Source: Palsa-883 sp963847615
GTDB taxonomy: Bacteria > Pseudomonadota > Alphaproteobacteria > Acetobacterales > Acetobacteraceae
Direction of reading: 5' to 3'
DNA length: 64,000 bases
Assembly (NCBI GenBank): GCA_963847615.1
Contig: CAWKAN010000025.1
Coordinates: forward strand, 558,001-622,000
In this document: piece by piece, positions 44,438-52,687 of the stretch
Position numbering within the stretch: position 1 is the stretch's first letter
Layout of the letters: each line of letters starts with the position of its first letter
Made by a program: the position numbers and the translations under genes
The notes under the pieces: model-generated
Database searches by the model: none
The model's input: only the letters and a program-made list of their open reading frames with translations
What the model was told of the DNA's origin: nothing

Positions 44438-44982
44438 TGCATGCTCCGTTTCAGGTCACGCCGAGGCCGACGCACCCAATGCACGCCCGGTAGCACGAAC
44501 GCTATCCCCCCGCCAACCCGACACACCGGCGACGCCACAAACTTACCCTGAAAATCCGGCCCGTGAAATTTCTGTGCTGCCGCGGCGGCAGGCGAGGAAC
44601 CCGCGCGTCTTGACAGAAACCACTGGTAAAAATTGCGATTATCGTCATTGAAGAGACAATTTTACCCGCGCCGGATCAGGATTTGCCGGTGCAGAACTGA
44701 TACCAGCGCGCGACGGTCTGACGGCTCGCCGGGGCGTCGGGCGGCTGGAACGGGTCATGGGTTGGCACGCGACCGGCCCAGCAACTCCCTGGGCAACCCC
44801 TCACGCGACGCCACTCGGCGGGAGGCTCCGCGCTTCCGCCGGTCGGCATCCGATCATGTCCCATCCCGTTGCGCCGGGCTGCCTCGCCCGCCACGCGGTC
44901 AGCCCGCCATGCGGCGAATTTCCGGCCAAAACAGCGCATTCGATGCCGCCGGTCTTCCTGGGCGCAGCAACCTGTCCGGGCC
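44438..44982. other. Intergenic stretch upstream of secB, no gene supported
   Basis: About 545 bases. The part from 44575 to 44665 is AT-richer and contains TTGACA at about 44611, a plausible -35 box of a rightward promoter without a clear -10 partner. A leftward frame ending WYQFCTGKS (stop near 44676) exists but has no family match and an atypical composition. I do not call a gene. Confidence 0.4.
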
Positions 44983-45143
44983 AATCCCGATTTCCGACAA
45001 TGTCGCGAGATGATGGCAACGGGCATTGTCGTCGCAAGGGCTTTTCGCACCGCCGCCAATACCGGTCATATTCGCCGGGCGCGAAATACCGTCGTCGGCA
45101 AACCCCGCGCCAGCACCGGCGAGAGCGTGAGCCCCCGGGGCTA
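44983..45143. repeat. Family C repeat, copy 3
   Basis: About 161 bases aligning with copies 1 and 4. The left end is AATCCCGATTTCCGACA (first bases altered), then GATGATGGCAACGGGCATTG, CCGCCAATACCGGT, ATATTCGCCGGGCGCGAA, and the right end GAGAGCGTGAGCCCCCGG GGCTA. The right-hand CTA (45141-45143) is, on the minus strand, the TAG stop of the phosphatase gene. Confidence 0.72.
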
Positions 45144-45695
45144 GACCCGCCAGGTGACCTCCGTCGGTCCCGGAACGGTCGGGTCGCAGCGCAGCGATTG
45201 CCCGTTCATCACGCTCTGGCCTGTCATCGACAGGATAAACCCCCAGTGGCTGACGACCAGCGTGTCCGCCCAATCGGCCAACGCGGCCATTTCGGCCCGG
45301 AACAGGCGCGCCCGATCCATGATGAACGCTTCCGGCTCCTCGATCGGCGGCCACCAGACCTCGTCGATCGTCGAGAAGTCATGCCCCGGCCAGGTGCGCT
45401 CCAGCTCGGTGCGCGGCGTGCCGATGTCGCAGGCGAACTTGTAGCGCTCGCGCACGATCGGATTGACGAACACCGGCACGTCCAGCGCCGCGGCGATCGG
45501 CGCGGCGGTCTGCAGGGCGCGAGTGTACGGCGAGGCGATGATGCGACCGATCCCCTCGCCGCGCAGGTGCTGGGCCGCCTCCGCGGCCTGCGCGTGGCCA
45601 AGCTCGGTCAGCGGCGCGTCGATCACGCCGGGATCGACGCGCGACGCGCCGAAATGCAGGTTGAACTCGCTCTGGCCGTGCCGCATCAGGATCAT
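45141..45695 (-). CDS. Histidine phosphatase family protein
   Basis: A 184-residue phosphoglycerate mutase-like protein. The catalytic MRHGQSEFN is at the N-terminus (His6), ASPYTRALQTAAPIA carries the binding Arg, and VVSHWGFILSMTG the second His. A PTVPGPTEV tail follows. Substrate unknown. Its stop codon is supplied by the end of a family C repeat. Confidence 0.85.
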   Translation of the reverse strand: MILMRHGQSEFNLHFGASRVDPGVIDAPLTELGHAQAAEAAQHLRGEGIGRIIASPYTRALQTAAPIAAALDVPVFVNPIVRERYKFACDIGTPRTELERTWPGHDFSTIDEVWWPPIEEPEAFIMDRARLFRAEMAALADWADTLVVSHWGFILSMTGQSVMNGQSLRCDPTVPGPTEVTWRV

Positions 45696-45813
45696 GCGCC
45701 GGCATTACAGGCGGCCCGGCGGGCCGACAATCCCCACTGCCTGGATACCGGTTTCGTTTGTGTTACGCGCCCCGGCCGCCTATCTCTCTCGACACGGATG
45801 AGAGAGAGCGGGA

Positions 45814-46482
45814 ATGGGTGACGGCAGTTTTCCGATCGACCTGGTGCTGTTTGGCATGATCGCGGCATTCCTGGTGCTGCGGCTGCGCAGCATCCTCGGG
45901 CGGCGGACCGGGTTCGAACGGCCGCAACAGCCCTATCAGCCGCCGGCCGGCCCGACCGCGGCCGGACCGGTGATCGACGGACATGCGGAGCCGGTCCACC
46001 CGCCGACCCACCGGACGGTCCCCGAGCCGGTGAGCGCCCTCGGCCAGACGCTGGCGCGCATGCAGGCGGTGGATCGCAGCTTCGATCCGGCGGGCTTCCT
46101 GGATGGCGCGGAAAAGGCGTTCCGCCTCATCGTGACCGCCTTCGCCTCCGGCGACCGGACCACGCTGCGCAGCCTGCTGGCGGACGACACCTACCGCGCG
46201 TTCGAGCAGGCGATCGCCGCGCGCGAGGCGGCCGGACAGCAGCAAGTCAGCGAGATCCGCGCGGTGCCAGGCGCCAGCATCGAGGCGGCGGAGCTGAACG
46301 GCACCGTGGCGCACGTCACCGTGAAGTTCGTCTCCGACCAGATCAGCCTGACCCGCGACCAGGCCGGCAACCCGGTCGCCGGCACCGACGCGGTGACCGA
46401 GATCACCGACCTGTGGACGTTCGAGCGCGACCTGTCCGCGCAGGACCCCACCTGGCGCCTGGTCGCTGCGCGCAGCGCCTGA
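45814..46482 (+). CDS. Tim44-like domain protein (TimA)
   Basis: A 222-residue protein. One N-terminal membrane helix (DLVLFGMIAAFLVLRL) is followed by a Pro-rich linker and a Tim44-like NTF2-fold domain from about residue 85 (FDPAGFLDGAEKAFRLIVTAFASGDRTTLRSLLADDTYRAFEQAI ... DLWTFERDL). In alphaproteobacteria this protein sits beside secB and mltA; a role at the inner membrane in protein trafficking has been proposed from the mitochondrial relative. mltA follows after 15 bases. Confidence 0.9.
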   Translation: MGDGSFPIDLVLFGMIAAFLVLRLRSILGRRTGFERPQQPYQPPAGPTAAGPVIDGHAEPVHPPTHRTVPEPVSALGQTLARMQAVDRSFDPAGFLDGAEKAFRLIVTAFASGDRTTLRSLLADDTYRAFEQAIAAREAAGQQQVSEIRAVPGASIEAAELNGTVAHVTVKFVSDQISLTRDQAGNPVAGTDAVTEITDLWTFERDLSAQDPTWRLVAARSA

Positions 46483-46497
46483 CACGCAGCGCCCGAA

Positions 46498-47889
46498 ATG
46501 AGGCGTCTCCCATCATGTTGGGCGCCGGCATGTTGGGCGCCGGGCAGCGCGCACGGCGTTGCCCGGAAACGCCGGCGGGCGGCAGCCGCGCACCGTCCCA
46601 CCCCGCCTGCCGGCGATCCCGCACCGCCTGCGCGGTCGGCCCCCGGGACACTGGCCAGGCGATCCGCTGGGGCCAGGCGATCCGCTGGGGCCAGGCGATC
46701 CGCCGGCTGGCTTTTCGCGGCACTGGGGCTGGCGGCCTGCGCCGTACCGCCGCCGTCAGCGCCGCCACCGGCACAACCCCCGGCTCTGACCATGACCGCC
46801 GTGCCGTTCAGCGCCCTGCCCGGCTGGGCCGAGGACCATCTTTCCGCCGTCATCCCGCCGTTGCGGCGCGAATGCGCGCTGTTGGCCGGCTTGCCGGACG
46901 AGGCGGCGCTGGGCGGCGGCACGGCGGCGGTGCCGCGCGGCGGACGTGCCGGGCAGTGGCGCCCCCTCTGCGCCGCGGCGGCGGCGGTGCCGGCCGGCGA
47001 CGACGCCGCGGCGCGGGCCATGCTCGAGCGCGAGCTGCAACCCTATGCGATCGGCGACAACGGCAAGCCCGAAGGCTTGTTCACCGGCTATTACGAACCC
47101 CAGGTGGACGGCGCGATGCGGCGCGGCGGGCGGTATCAGACGCCGCTGCTGCGCCGGCCGCGCGATCTGCTGCAAGCCGATCTCGGCGCCTTCGCCGCCG
47201 ACCTGCAGGGCCGCTCGATCGCCGGGCGGATCGAGGGCGGCAGGCTGGTGCCGTACTACGACCGCGCGGCGATCGAGCACGGCGCCCTCGCCGCGCAGCA
47301 TCTGGCGCTGCTGTTCCTGGCCGATCCGGTGGATGCGTTCTTCCTCGAGATCCAAGGCTCCGGCCGGGTGCGGCTGCCGGACGGGCGCATCGTCCGGGTG
47401 AGCTACGATGGCCAGAACGGCCGTCCCTATGTGCCGATCGGCCGGCTGCTGATCGAGGGCGGCGAACTGACGCGCGAGGCGGTCAGCCTGCCGGCGATCC
47501 GTGCCTGGCTGGCGGCCCACCCGGACCAGGCGCCGGCACTGATGGACGCCAACCCCTCCTACGTGTTCTTCAGCGTGCTGGCACCGACGCCACCCGACGT
47601 CGGGCCGCCCGGCGCGCTCGGCGTGGCGCTGACGCCAGGGCGCTCGCTGGCGGTGGATCGTCGCTTCCTGCCGATGGCCGCGCCGGTGTTCGTCGCCACC
47701 TCCAACCCGCTGGACGGCGCGCCGTGGCGGCACCTGCTGCTGGCGCAGGACCGCGGCGGGGCGATCAAGGGCCCGGTTCGCGGCGACATCTTCTTCGGCT
47801 GGGACGCCGCGGCCGAGGCGATGGCGGGGCGGATGAAGCAGCCTGGCACCGCCTACCTGCTGCTGCCTCGCGCCGCGCCGGGCGCTTGA
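46498..47889 (+). CDS. mltA: MltA: membrane-bound lytic murein transglycosylase A
   Basis: The conserved part starts near 46790 (PFSALPGWAEDHLSAVIPPL) and shows the MltA domain FTGYYEPQVDGA and FFLEIQGSGRVRLPDG, then the 3D domain with catalytic Asp in AQDRGGAIKGPVRGDIFFGW. It cleaves peptidoglycan glycan strands to anhydro-muropeptides. A lipoprotein signal WLFAALGLAAC precedes it, but the stretch before that is odd. From ATG 46498 there are about 70 Arg/Ala-rich residues, including RRSAGA repeats encoded by three 18-base tandem units (46653-46706) and a 15-base doublet (46514-46543). The true start is therefore uncertain; a normal signal would begin near 46690. Confidence 0.88.
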   Translation: MRRLPSCWAPACWAPGSAHGVARKRRRAAAAHRPTPPAGDPAPPARSAPGTLARRSAGARRSAGARRSAGWLFAALGLAACAVPPPSAPPPAQPPALTMTAVPFSALPGWAEDHLSAVIPPLRRECALLAGLPDEAALGGGTAAVPRGGRAGQWRPLCAAAAAVPAGDDAAARAMLERELQPYAIGDNGKPEGLFTGYYEPQVDGAMRRGGRYQTPLLRRPRDLLQADLGAFAADLQGRSIAGRIEGGRLVPYYDRAAIEHGALAAQHLALLFLADPVDAFFLEIQGSGRVRLPDGRIVRVSYDGQNGRPYVPIGRLLIEGGELTREAVSLPAIRAWLAAHPDQAPALMDANPSYVFFSVLAPTPPDVGPPGALGVALTPGRSLAVDRRFLPMAAPVFVATSNPLDGAPWRHLLLAQDRGGAIKGPVRGDIFFGWDAAAEAMAGRMKQPGTAYLLLPRAAPGA

Positions 47890-47891
47890 AC

Positions 47892-48728
47892 ATGGACCAG
47901 CCCCTCGCGCCGACCCGGGAGGCGCTGCTCGGCGCGCATCGGCTGATCTGCGACGACTGCCTGGCCGTGCTCCCCACGCTGCCCGCGGCGTCGGTCAACG
48001 TGATCGTCACCTCGCCGCCGTACAATCTCGGCATCGCCTACCGGCGCTACCGGGACAACCGGGCCGAACAGGACTATCTCGACTGGCTGCTGCGCGTCGC
48101 GACCGAGCTGCGGCGGGTGATGCGGCCCGAGGCGTCATTCTTCCTCAACATCGCCGGCTCGTCCACCGCGCCATGGCTGCCGTTCGAGCTGATCGTGCGG
48201 CTGCGCGGACTGTTCGCGTTGCAGAACCACATCACCTGGATCAAGTCGATCGCGATCGGGCGCAACTCGGTCGGGCACTACAAGCCGGTCGGCGGCAAGC
48301 GGTTCCTGCATCACAACCACGAGCACATCTTCCACCTGACCTTGTCCGGCGCGGTGCCGCTCGACCGGCTGGCGATCGGCGTGCCGTTCAAGGACAAATC
48401 CAACATCGCCCGGCGCGGCCACGCGCGCGACCTGCGCTGCCGCGGCAACACCTGGCACATTCCCTACGACACGGTGCAGAGCAAGGCGGAGAAATTCCAC
48501 CACCCGAGCACGTTCCCGCTGGAACTGCCGCGCTGGTGCATCCGACTGCACGGGGTTCGCCAACCGGTGGTGCTGGACCCGTTCATGGGCACCGGCACGA
48601 CGCTGCTTGCCGCGGCGCTGGAAGGCGGCCAGGGGATCGGGATCGAGCTTGATCCGTCCTATCTGGCGGTTGCGCGGCAGCGACTGGCGACCATGCAGGC
48701 CGAGCTGGTTCCCGGCGCGCCGCCGTAG
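47892..48728 (+). CDS. Site-specific DNA methyltransferase (beta-type N4/N6)
   Basis: A 278-residue methyltransferase with motif IV TSPPYNLG at residues 40-47 ahead of motif I DPFMGTGTT at 229-237, the beta-class order. SPPY rather than DPPY favours N4-cytosine or certain N6-adenine enzymes. No restriction enzyme is next to it, so it is a solitary methyltransferase, perhaps regulatory. It follows mltA by two bases. The TAG stop is the first triplet of a family C repeat. Confidence 0.9.
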   Translation: MDQPLAPTREALLGAHRLICDDCLAVLPTLPAASVNVIVTSPPYNLGIAYRRYRDNRAEQDYLDWLLRVATELRRVMRPEASFFLNIAGSSTAPWLPFELIVRLRGLFALQNHITWIKSIAIGRNSVGHYKPVGGKRFLHHNHEHIFHLTLSGAVPLDRLAIGVPFKDKSNIARRGHARDLRCRGNTWHIPYDTVQSKAEKFHHPSTFPLELPRWCIRLHGVRQPVVLDPFMGTGTTLLAAALEGGQGIGIELDPSYLAVARQRLATMQAELVPGAPP

Positions 48729-48800
48729 CCCGGATGTTTCACGCTCTCGCGGGCGTGGCCCCGCCTTGCCGCGCCGGCGCCGCAGGCGCTTGGGCGCGCC
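48726..48800. repeat. Family C repeat, copy 2 (partial)
   Basis: Begins TAGCCCGGATGTTTCACGC, then TCTCGCGGGC and CCTTGCCGCGCC, matching the complement of the right end of copy 4. The similarity fades after about 75 bases and no opposite end is clear, so the copy is partial or degraded. The rest of the gap to 49012 holds no gene I can support. Confidence 0.6.
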
Positions 48801-49012
48801 GGACCAGGCCGCGCCGGGCGATCAGGCGAACGAAAACAGGTCAGGGAAGCTGGGCGGGAGTTCCGGCAGGCGGCACAAGCGGGTAGGGCGCGGGCAGCAA
48901 CGGGCCGTCCATTGGGGGCGAAAAAACCCCTGGCCTCGCGTGCCGCGGCGGGCGGTCTTGAGCGATTGGCCAAGGAGGCAGAGTATCGGGCGAGACGCTG
49001 GAGGGGATAACG

Positions 49013-50224
49013 ATGCCGGAAAGCCCGATGGACAAGACCGTGTTGACCGAGACGCGCCTGCCGCTGAACGGCATCACCGTGCTGGACCTGACGCTGGCCC
49101 GCGCCGGCCCCACCGCGGTGCGCCACTTCGCCGACTGGGGCGCCAACGTCATCCGCATCGAGCCGCCGGCCGGCGAGGGCGAGGACGTCGCCGGCCGCCG
49201 TCACGGCTTCGACTTTCAGAACCTGCACCGCAACAAGCGCGCGATCACGCTGAACCTCAAGACGCCGGAGGGCCATGCCGCCTTCATGCGCCTGGCGAAG
49301 ACCGCCGACGTGATCCTGGAGAACATGCGCGCCCAGGTGAAGCATCGCCTGAAGGTTTCCTACGACGATGTGAAGGCGATCAACCCGCGCATCGTCTACG
49401 GCAGCATCAGCGGATTCGGCCAGGACGGGCCCTATGGCCCGCGCGCCGGCGTCGATCAGATCGCCCAGGGAATGGGCGGGCTGATGTCCATCACCGGCGA
49501 ACCGGGCCGCGGCCCGATGCGCGTCGGCATCCCGATCGACGACCTGACCGCCGGCAACCTGCTGGCGCTGGGCTGCATGATGGCGATCTTCGACCGCGAG
49601 CGCACCGGGGTTGGCCGCTGGGTGACGACCTCGCTGCTGGAGGCGCAGATCTTCATGCTCGACTTCCAGGCCAGCCGCTGGCTGATGGAGGGCGAGGTGG
49701 CGGGCCAGGCCGGCAACGACCACCCGACCGGCATCCCCACCGGCGTGTTCCCGACCAGCGACGGCCACATCAACATCGCCGCCAGCTCCTCGCGCGTGTT
49801 CACCCGCTTCTGCGAGGCGATCGGGCGGCCGGACTGGCTGGCCAAGGAAGCGTGGAAAACCCAGGTCGGCCGCAGCAAGGCGCGCAAGGAGATCAACGCC
49901 GCGATCGGCGAGATCACCAAGACCAAGCCGGCCAACCACTGGATCGAACTATTCGAGGCCAACGGCATCCCCTGCGGGCCGATCTACAGCATCGACCAGG
50001 TGTTTGCCGATCCGCAAGTGAAACATCTCGGCATGGCGCGGCCGATGCACAGCAAGGTGGTCGGCATCAAGGAGGTGGTCGCCTCGGCGATCAACATCTC
50101 CGGCTTCTCCAAGGACATCCGCATCCCGACGCCGGAGGCCAGTTCCAGCACCGACGAAGTACTGCGCTCGGTCGGCTATTCGGACGCCGAGATAGCCGAC
50201 ATGCGCAAGAAGGGAGCCATCTGA
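49013..50224 (+). CDS. CaiB/BaiF family CoA transferase
   Basis: A 403-residue family III CoA transferase. Blocks are GITVLDLTLARAGPTAVRHFADWGANVIRIEPP, FQNLHRNKRAITLNLKTPEG, YGSISGFGQDGPYGPRAGVDQIAQGMGGLMSITG and AGNDHPTGIPTGVFPTSDG. These enzymes move CoA between carboxylic acids and are common in catabolic clusters. It ends one base before the next gene, an enoyl-CoA hydratase, so activation followed by hydration of the same acid is likely. A near paralogue lies at 61603-62775. Confidence 0.92.
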   Translation: MPESPMDKTVLTETRLPLNGITVLDLTLARAGPTAVRHFADWGANVIRIEPPAGEGEDVAGRRHGFDFQNLHRNKRAITLNLKTPEGHAAFMRLAKTADVILENMRAQVKHRLKVSYDDVKAINPRIVYGSISGFGQDGPYGPRAGVDQIAQGMGGLMSITGEPGRGPMRVGIPIDDLTAGNLLALGCMMAIFDRERTGVGRWVTTSLLEAQIFMLDFQASRWLMEGEVAGQAGNDHPTGIPTGVFPTSDGHINIAASSSRVFTRFCEAIGRPDWLAKEAWKTQVGRSKARKEINAAIGEITKTKPANHWIELFEANGIPCGPIYSIDQVFADPQVKHLGMARPMHSKVVGIKEVVASAINISGFSKDIRIPTPEASSSTDEVLRSVGYSDAEIADMRKKGAI

Positions 50225-50225
50225 C

Positions 50226-51050
50226 ATGGACACGATCGTCAGCGGCGGCGTGACCGTCGAATACGCCGGCGGCAGGATGCTGGCCGCGAAGGAGGACGGC
50301 ATCGGGCTGATCACCTTCAACCAGCCCGAGAAGCGCAACGCCATGTCGGTGGAGATGTGGATCGGCCTGGGCGAGATCCTCGACGAATTCGCCGAGGACA
50401 GCTCGGTCCGCGTGGTGATCCTGACCGGCGCCGGCAGCAAGGCGTTCGTCTCCGGCGCCGATATCAGCCAGTTCGACAAGCTGCGCTCGAACGCCGACGC
50501 GCAGCAGGAATACGACCGGATGACCGGCGTCGGGCGGGCCAAGTTCCAGGCGTTCCGCAAGCCGACGATCGCGCGCATCCGCGGCTTCTGCCTGGGCGGC
50601 GGGCTGGCGATCGCCATGCAGACCGATCTGCGCATCGCCGCGGAGGACAGCCAGTTCGGCATTCCGGCGGCGCGGCTGTCGATCGCCTATGGCTTCGAGG
50701 GGCTGCGCAACCTGATCAACCTGATCGGGCCGGCGCATGCGCGGATGATCCTGTACACCGGCAGCCGGATCGACGCGGCGGAGGCGGAGCGGATTGGGCT
50801 GATCAACAAGATGGTCCCCGCCGAGGATCTCAACGAGGCGGTGCTGAGCATCGCGCGCACCATCGCCGACAACGCGCCGCTGTCGGTCGCCGCGTCCAAG
50901 CTGACGATCACCGAGGTCATGAAGGACCCCGCCGACCGCGACATGGCGGCGGTGCACGCCGCCGCCAAGCTGTGCTTCGACAGCGAGGACTACAAGGAAG
51001 GCCGCCGCGCGTTCATGGAGAAGCGCCCGCCGGTGTTCGTCGGGCGATAG
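50226..51050 (+). CDS. Enoyl-CoA hydratase/isomerase
   Basis: A 274-residue crotonase. The oxyanion segments are FVSGADISQFD and RGFCLGGGLAIAMQTDLRIA, followed by GIPAARLSIAYGFEGLRNLINLIGPAHARMI. Glu positions typical of hydratase activity are not both obvious, so isomerase or hydrolase activity is possible. Co-transcribed with the CoA transferase just upstream. The 168 bases after the stop repeat the GTCGGGCGATAG end of the gene once and hold no gene. Confidence 0.9.
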   Translation: MDTIVSGGVTVEYAGGRMLAAKEDGIGLITFNQPEKRNAMSVEMWIGLGEILDEFAEDSSVRVVILTGAGSKAFVSGADISQFDKLRSNADAQQEYDRMTGVGRAKFQAFRKPTIARIRGFCLGGGLAIAMQTDLRIAAEDSQFGIPAARLSIAYGFEGLRNLINLIGPAHARMILYTGSRIDAAEAERIGLINKMVPAEDLNEAVLSIARTIADNAPLSVAASKLTITEVMKDPADRDMAAVHAAAKLCFDSEDYKEGRRAFMEKRPPVFVGR

Positions 51051-51218
51051 CCCGCTTGTGCTGGTCGGGCGATAGGGCGATCCGGGCGGCGGGGACGGTC
51101 ATTGCCACTCGGCGTCCAACCTCGATTTCCACGGTCGGGCCAACCGTCTGCGGACCCATCCGGTTCGGTTGGCGCGACCATGGCCAAGAGCCGTCGGCGC
51201 CAGGCGCAAGCGGACGGG

Positions 51219-52235
51219 TCAACCGCCGCCCGATGTCAGCCACGGCGGCACCGGCAGGTTCTTGGCGCGCAAGAACTCCGGGTTGAACAGCTTGGACTGG
51301 TAGCGGCTGCCGCCGTCGGCCAGGATCGTCACCACCGTGTGCCCGGGGCCCAGCGCCTTGGCCACCCGCACCGCCGCGGCGATATTGATCCCGGCCGAGG
51401 TGCCGACCGACAGCCCCTCATGGATCAGCACGTCGTAGATGAAGCCCAACGCCTCGGCGTCGGGGATCTTCTCGGCGTCGTCGATCGGCGCGCCCGCCAG
51501 GTTGCCCGGCACGCGCGACTGGCCGATCCCCTCGGTGATCGAGCTGCCGGCGACCGTCAGGTCGTTGCTTTTCACCCAGCCGTAGAGGCCGCTGCCCTCG
51601 GGGTCGGCCAGCACGATGCGGACCTTGGGGTTGCGTTCCTTCAGCGCCAGCGCCACCCCGGCCAGGGTGCCGCCGCTGCCGCAGGCGCAGGTGAAGGCGT
51701 CCACCTTGCCATCGGTCTGCTCCCAGATCTCGCGGCCGGTGCTGATGCGGTGGCCCTCGCGGTTGGCCAGGTTGTCGAACTGGTTGGCCCAGAGCGCGCC
51801 GGTCTGCTCGGCCAGCCGGCGCGACACGTGGACGTAGTTGTCCGGGTCGCGATACGGCTTGGCCGGCACCAGGCGCAAATCGGCGCCGATCATGCGCAGG
51901 TAGTCGATCTTCTCCTTGCTCTGGGTCTCCGGCATCACGATCACGCTGCGGTAGCCGCGCGCGTTGCCCACCAGGGTCAGGCCGATGCCGGTGTTGCCGG
52001 CGGTGCCCTCCACCACCGTGCCGCCCGGCAGCAGCGCGCCGCGCCGTTCGGCGTCGGTGATGATATACAGGCCGGCGCGGTCCTTCACCGACCCACCCGG
52101 GTTCATGAACTCGGCCTTGCCCAGGATGTTGCAGCCGGTCGCCGCGGAGGCGCCGCGCAGGCGGATCAGCGGCGTGTCGCCGATCGAAGCGGCCAGGTCG
52201 TCCTGCCAGCGCGTGCCGTGATACAGTTGCGTCAT
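51219..52235 (-). CDS. cysK: Cysteine synthase A (O-acetylserine sulfhydrylase)
   Basis: A 338-residue PLP enzyme with the lysine in NPGGSVKDRAG (Lys51), the substrate loop VVEGTAGNTGIG, and the glycine-rich phosphate loop ACGSGGTLAG. It makes cysteine from O-acetylserine and sulfide. The long-form C-terminus (LFNPEFLRAKNLPVPPWL) places it in the group of about 340 residues. It is divergent from a rhodanese gene by 29 bases, hinting at a shared sulfur role. Confidence 0.92.
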   Translation of the reverse strand: MTQLYHGTRWQDDLAASIGDTPLIRLRGASAATGCNILGKAEFMNPGGSVKDRAGLYIITDAERRGALLPGGTVVEGTAGNTGIGLTLVGNARGYRSVIVMPETQSKEKIDYLRMIGADLRLVPAKPYRDPDNYVHVSRRLAEQTGALWANQFDNLANREGHRISTGREIWEQTDGKVDAFTCACGSGGTLAGVALALKERNPKVRIVLADPEGSGLYGWVKSNDLTVAGSSITEGIGQSRVPGNLAGAPIDDAEKIPDAEALGFIYDVLIHEGLSVGTSAGINIAAAVRVAKALGPGHTVVTILADGGSRYQSKLFNPEFLRAKNLPVPPWLTSGGG

Positions 52236-52264
52236 CGCGTCCTCATCCCGCCGGAGACAGTCAG

Positions 52265-52675
52265 ATGGTTGACAATGTGCCGCCAGCCCAGGTGTGGGAA
52301 GCCCTCCGGTCGGACCCGAAGGCGCAGCTGATCGACGTGCGGACCGAGGCCGAGTGGAATTACGTCGGCCTGCCCGACCTCGCGCCGGCGGGGAAGCAGG
52401 CCGTACTGATCCAATGGCAGGTCTATCCTGCCATGCAGGTGAACGGGAATTTTGCCGCCCAGCTCGCCGAAGCCGGCTTCACGCCGGAGCACCACATCTA
52501 CTTCATCTGCCGCAGTGGCCAGCGCAGCCTGGCCGCGGCGCAGGCGGCGCAGGCGGCGGGTTTCCCGCATGTCTACAACGTGGCCGAGGGGTTTGAGGGA
52601 GGGCCCGACGGCGCCGGCCACCGCGGCACGATCGCCGGCTGGAAGGCACGCGACCTGCCCTGGCGGCAGCGTTAG
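52265..52675 (+). CDS. Rhodanese-like domain protein
   Basis: A single rhodanese domain of 136 residues: LIDVRTEAEWNYVGLPDL and the active-site loop CRSGQRS with Cys82. Such proteins carry or transfer sulfane sulfur. The position, divergent from cysK and 12 bases before a flavoprotein oxidase, suggests sulfur/amino-acid metabolism, but that is inference. Confidence 0.9.
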   Translation: MVDNVPPAQVWEALRSDPKAQLIDVRTEAEWNYVGLPDLAPAGKQAVLIQWQVYPAMQVNGNFAAQLAEAGFTPEHHIYFICRSGQRSLAAAQAAQAAGFPHVYNVAEGFEGGPDGAGHRGTIAGWKARDLPWRQR

Positions 52676-52687
52676 GAGGCGACGCGA

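Noticed and set aside
44676..45059. Leftward small frame ending WYQFCTGKS upstream of secB
   Set aside because: It overlaps a family C repeat at its start, has no match, and no ribosome site was found; left as intergenic.
51048..51085. Fifth family C copy after the enoyl-CoA hydratase (TAGCCCGCTTG)
   Set aside because: Only seven bases match; the following GTCGGGCGATAG is a duplication of the gene end rather than the repeat body.
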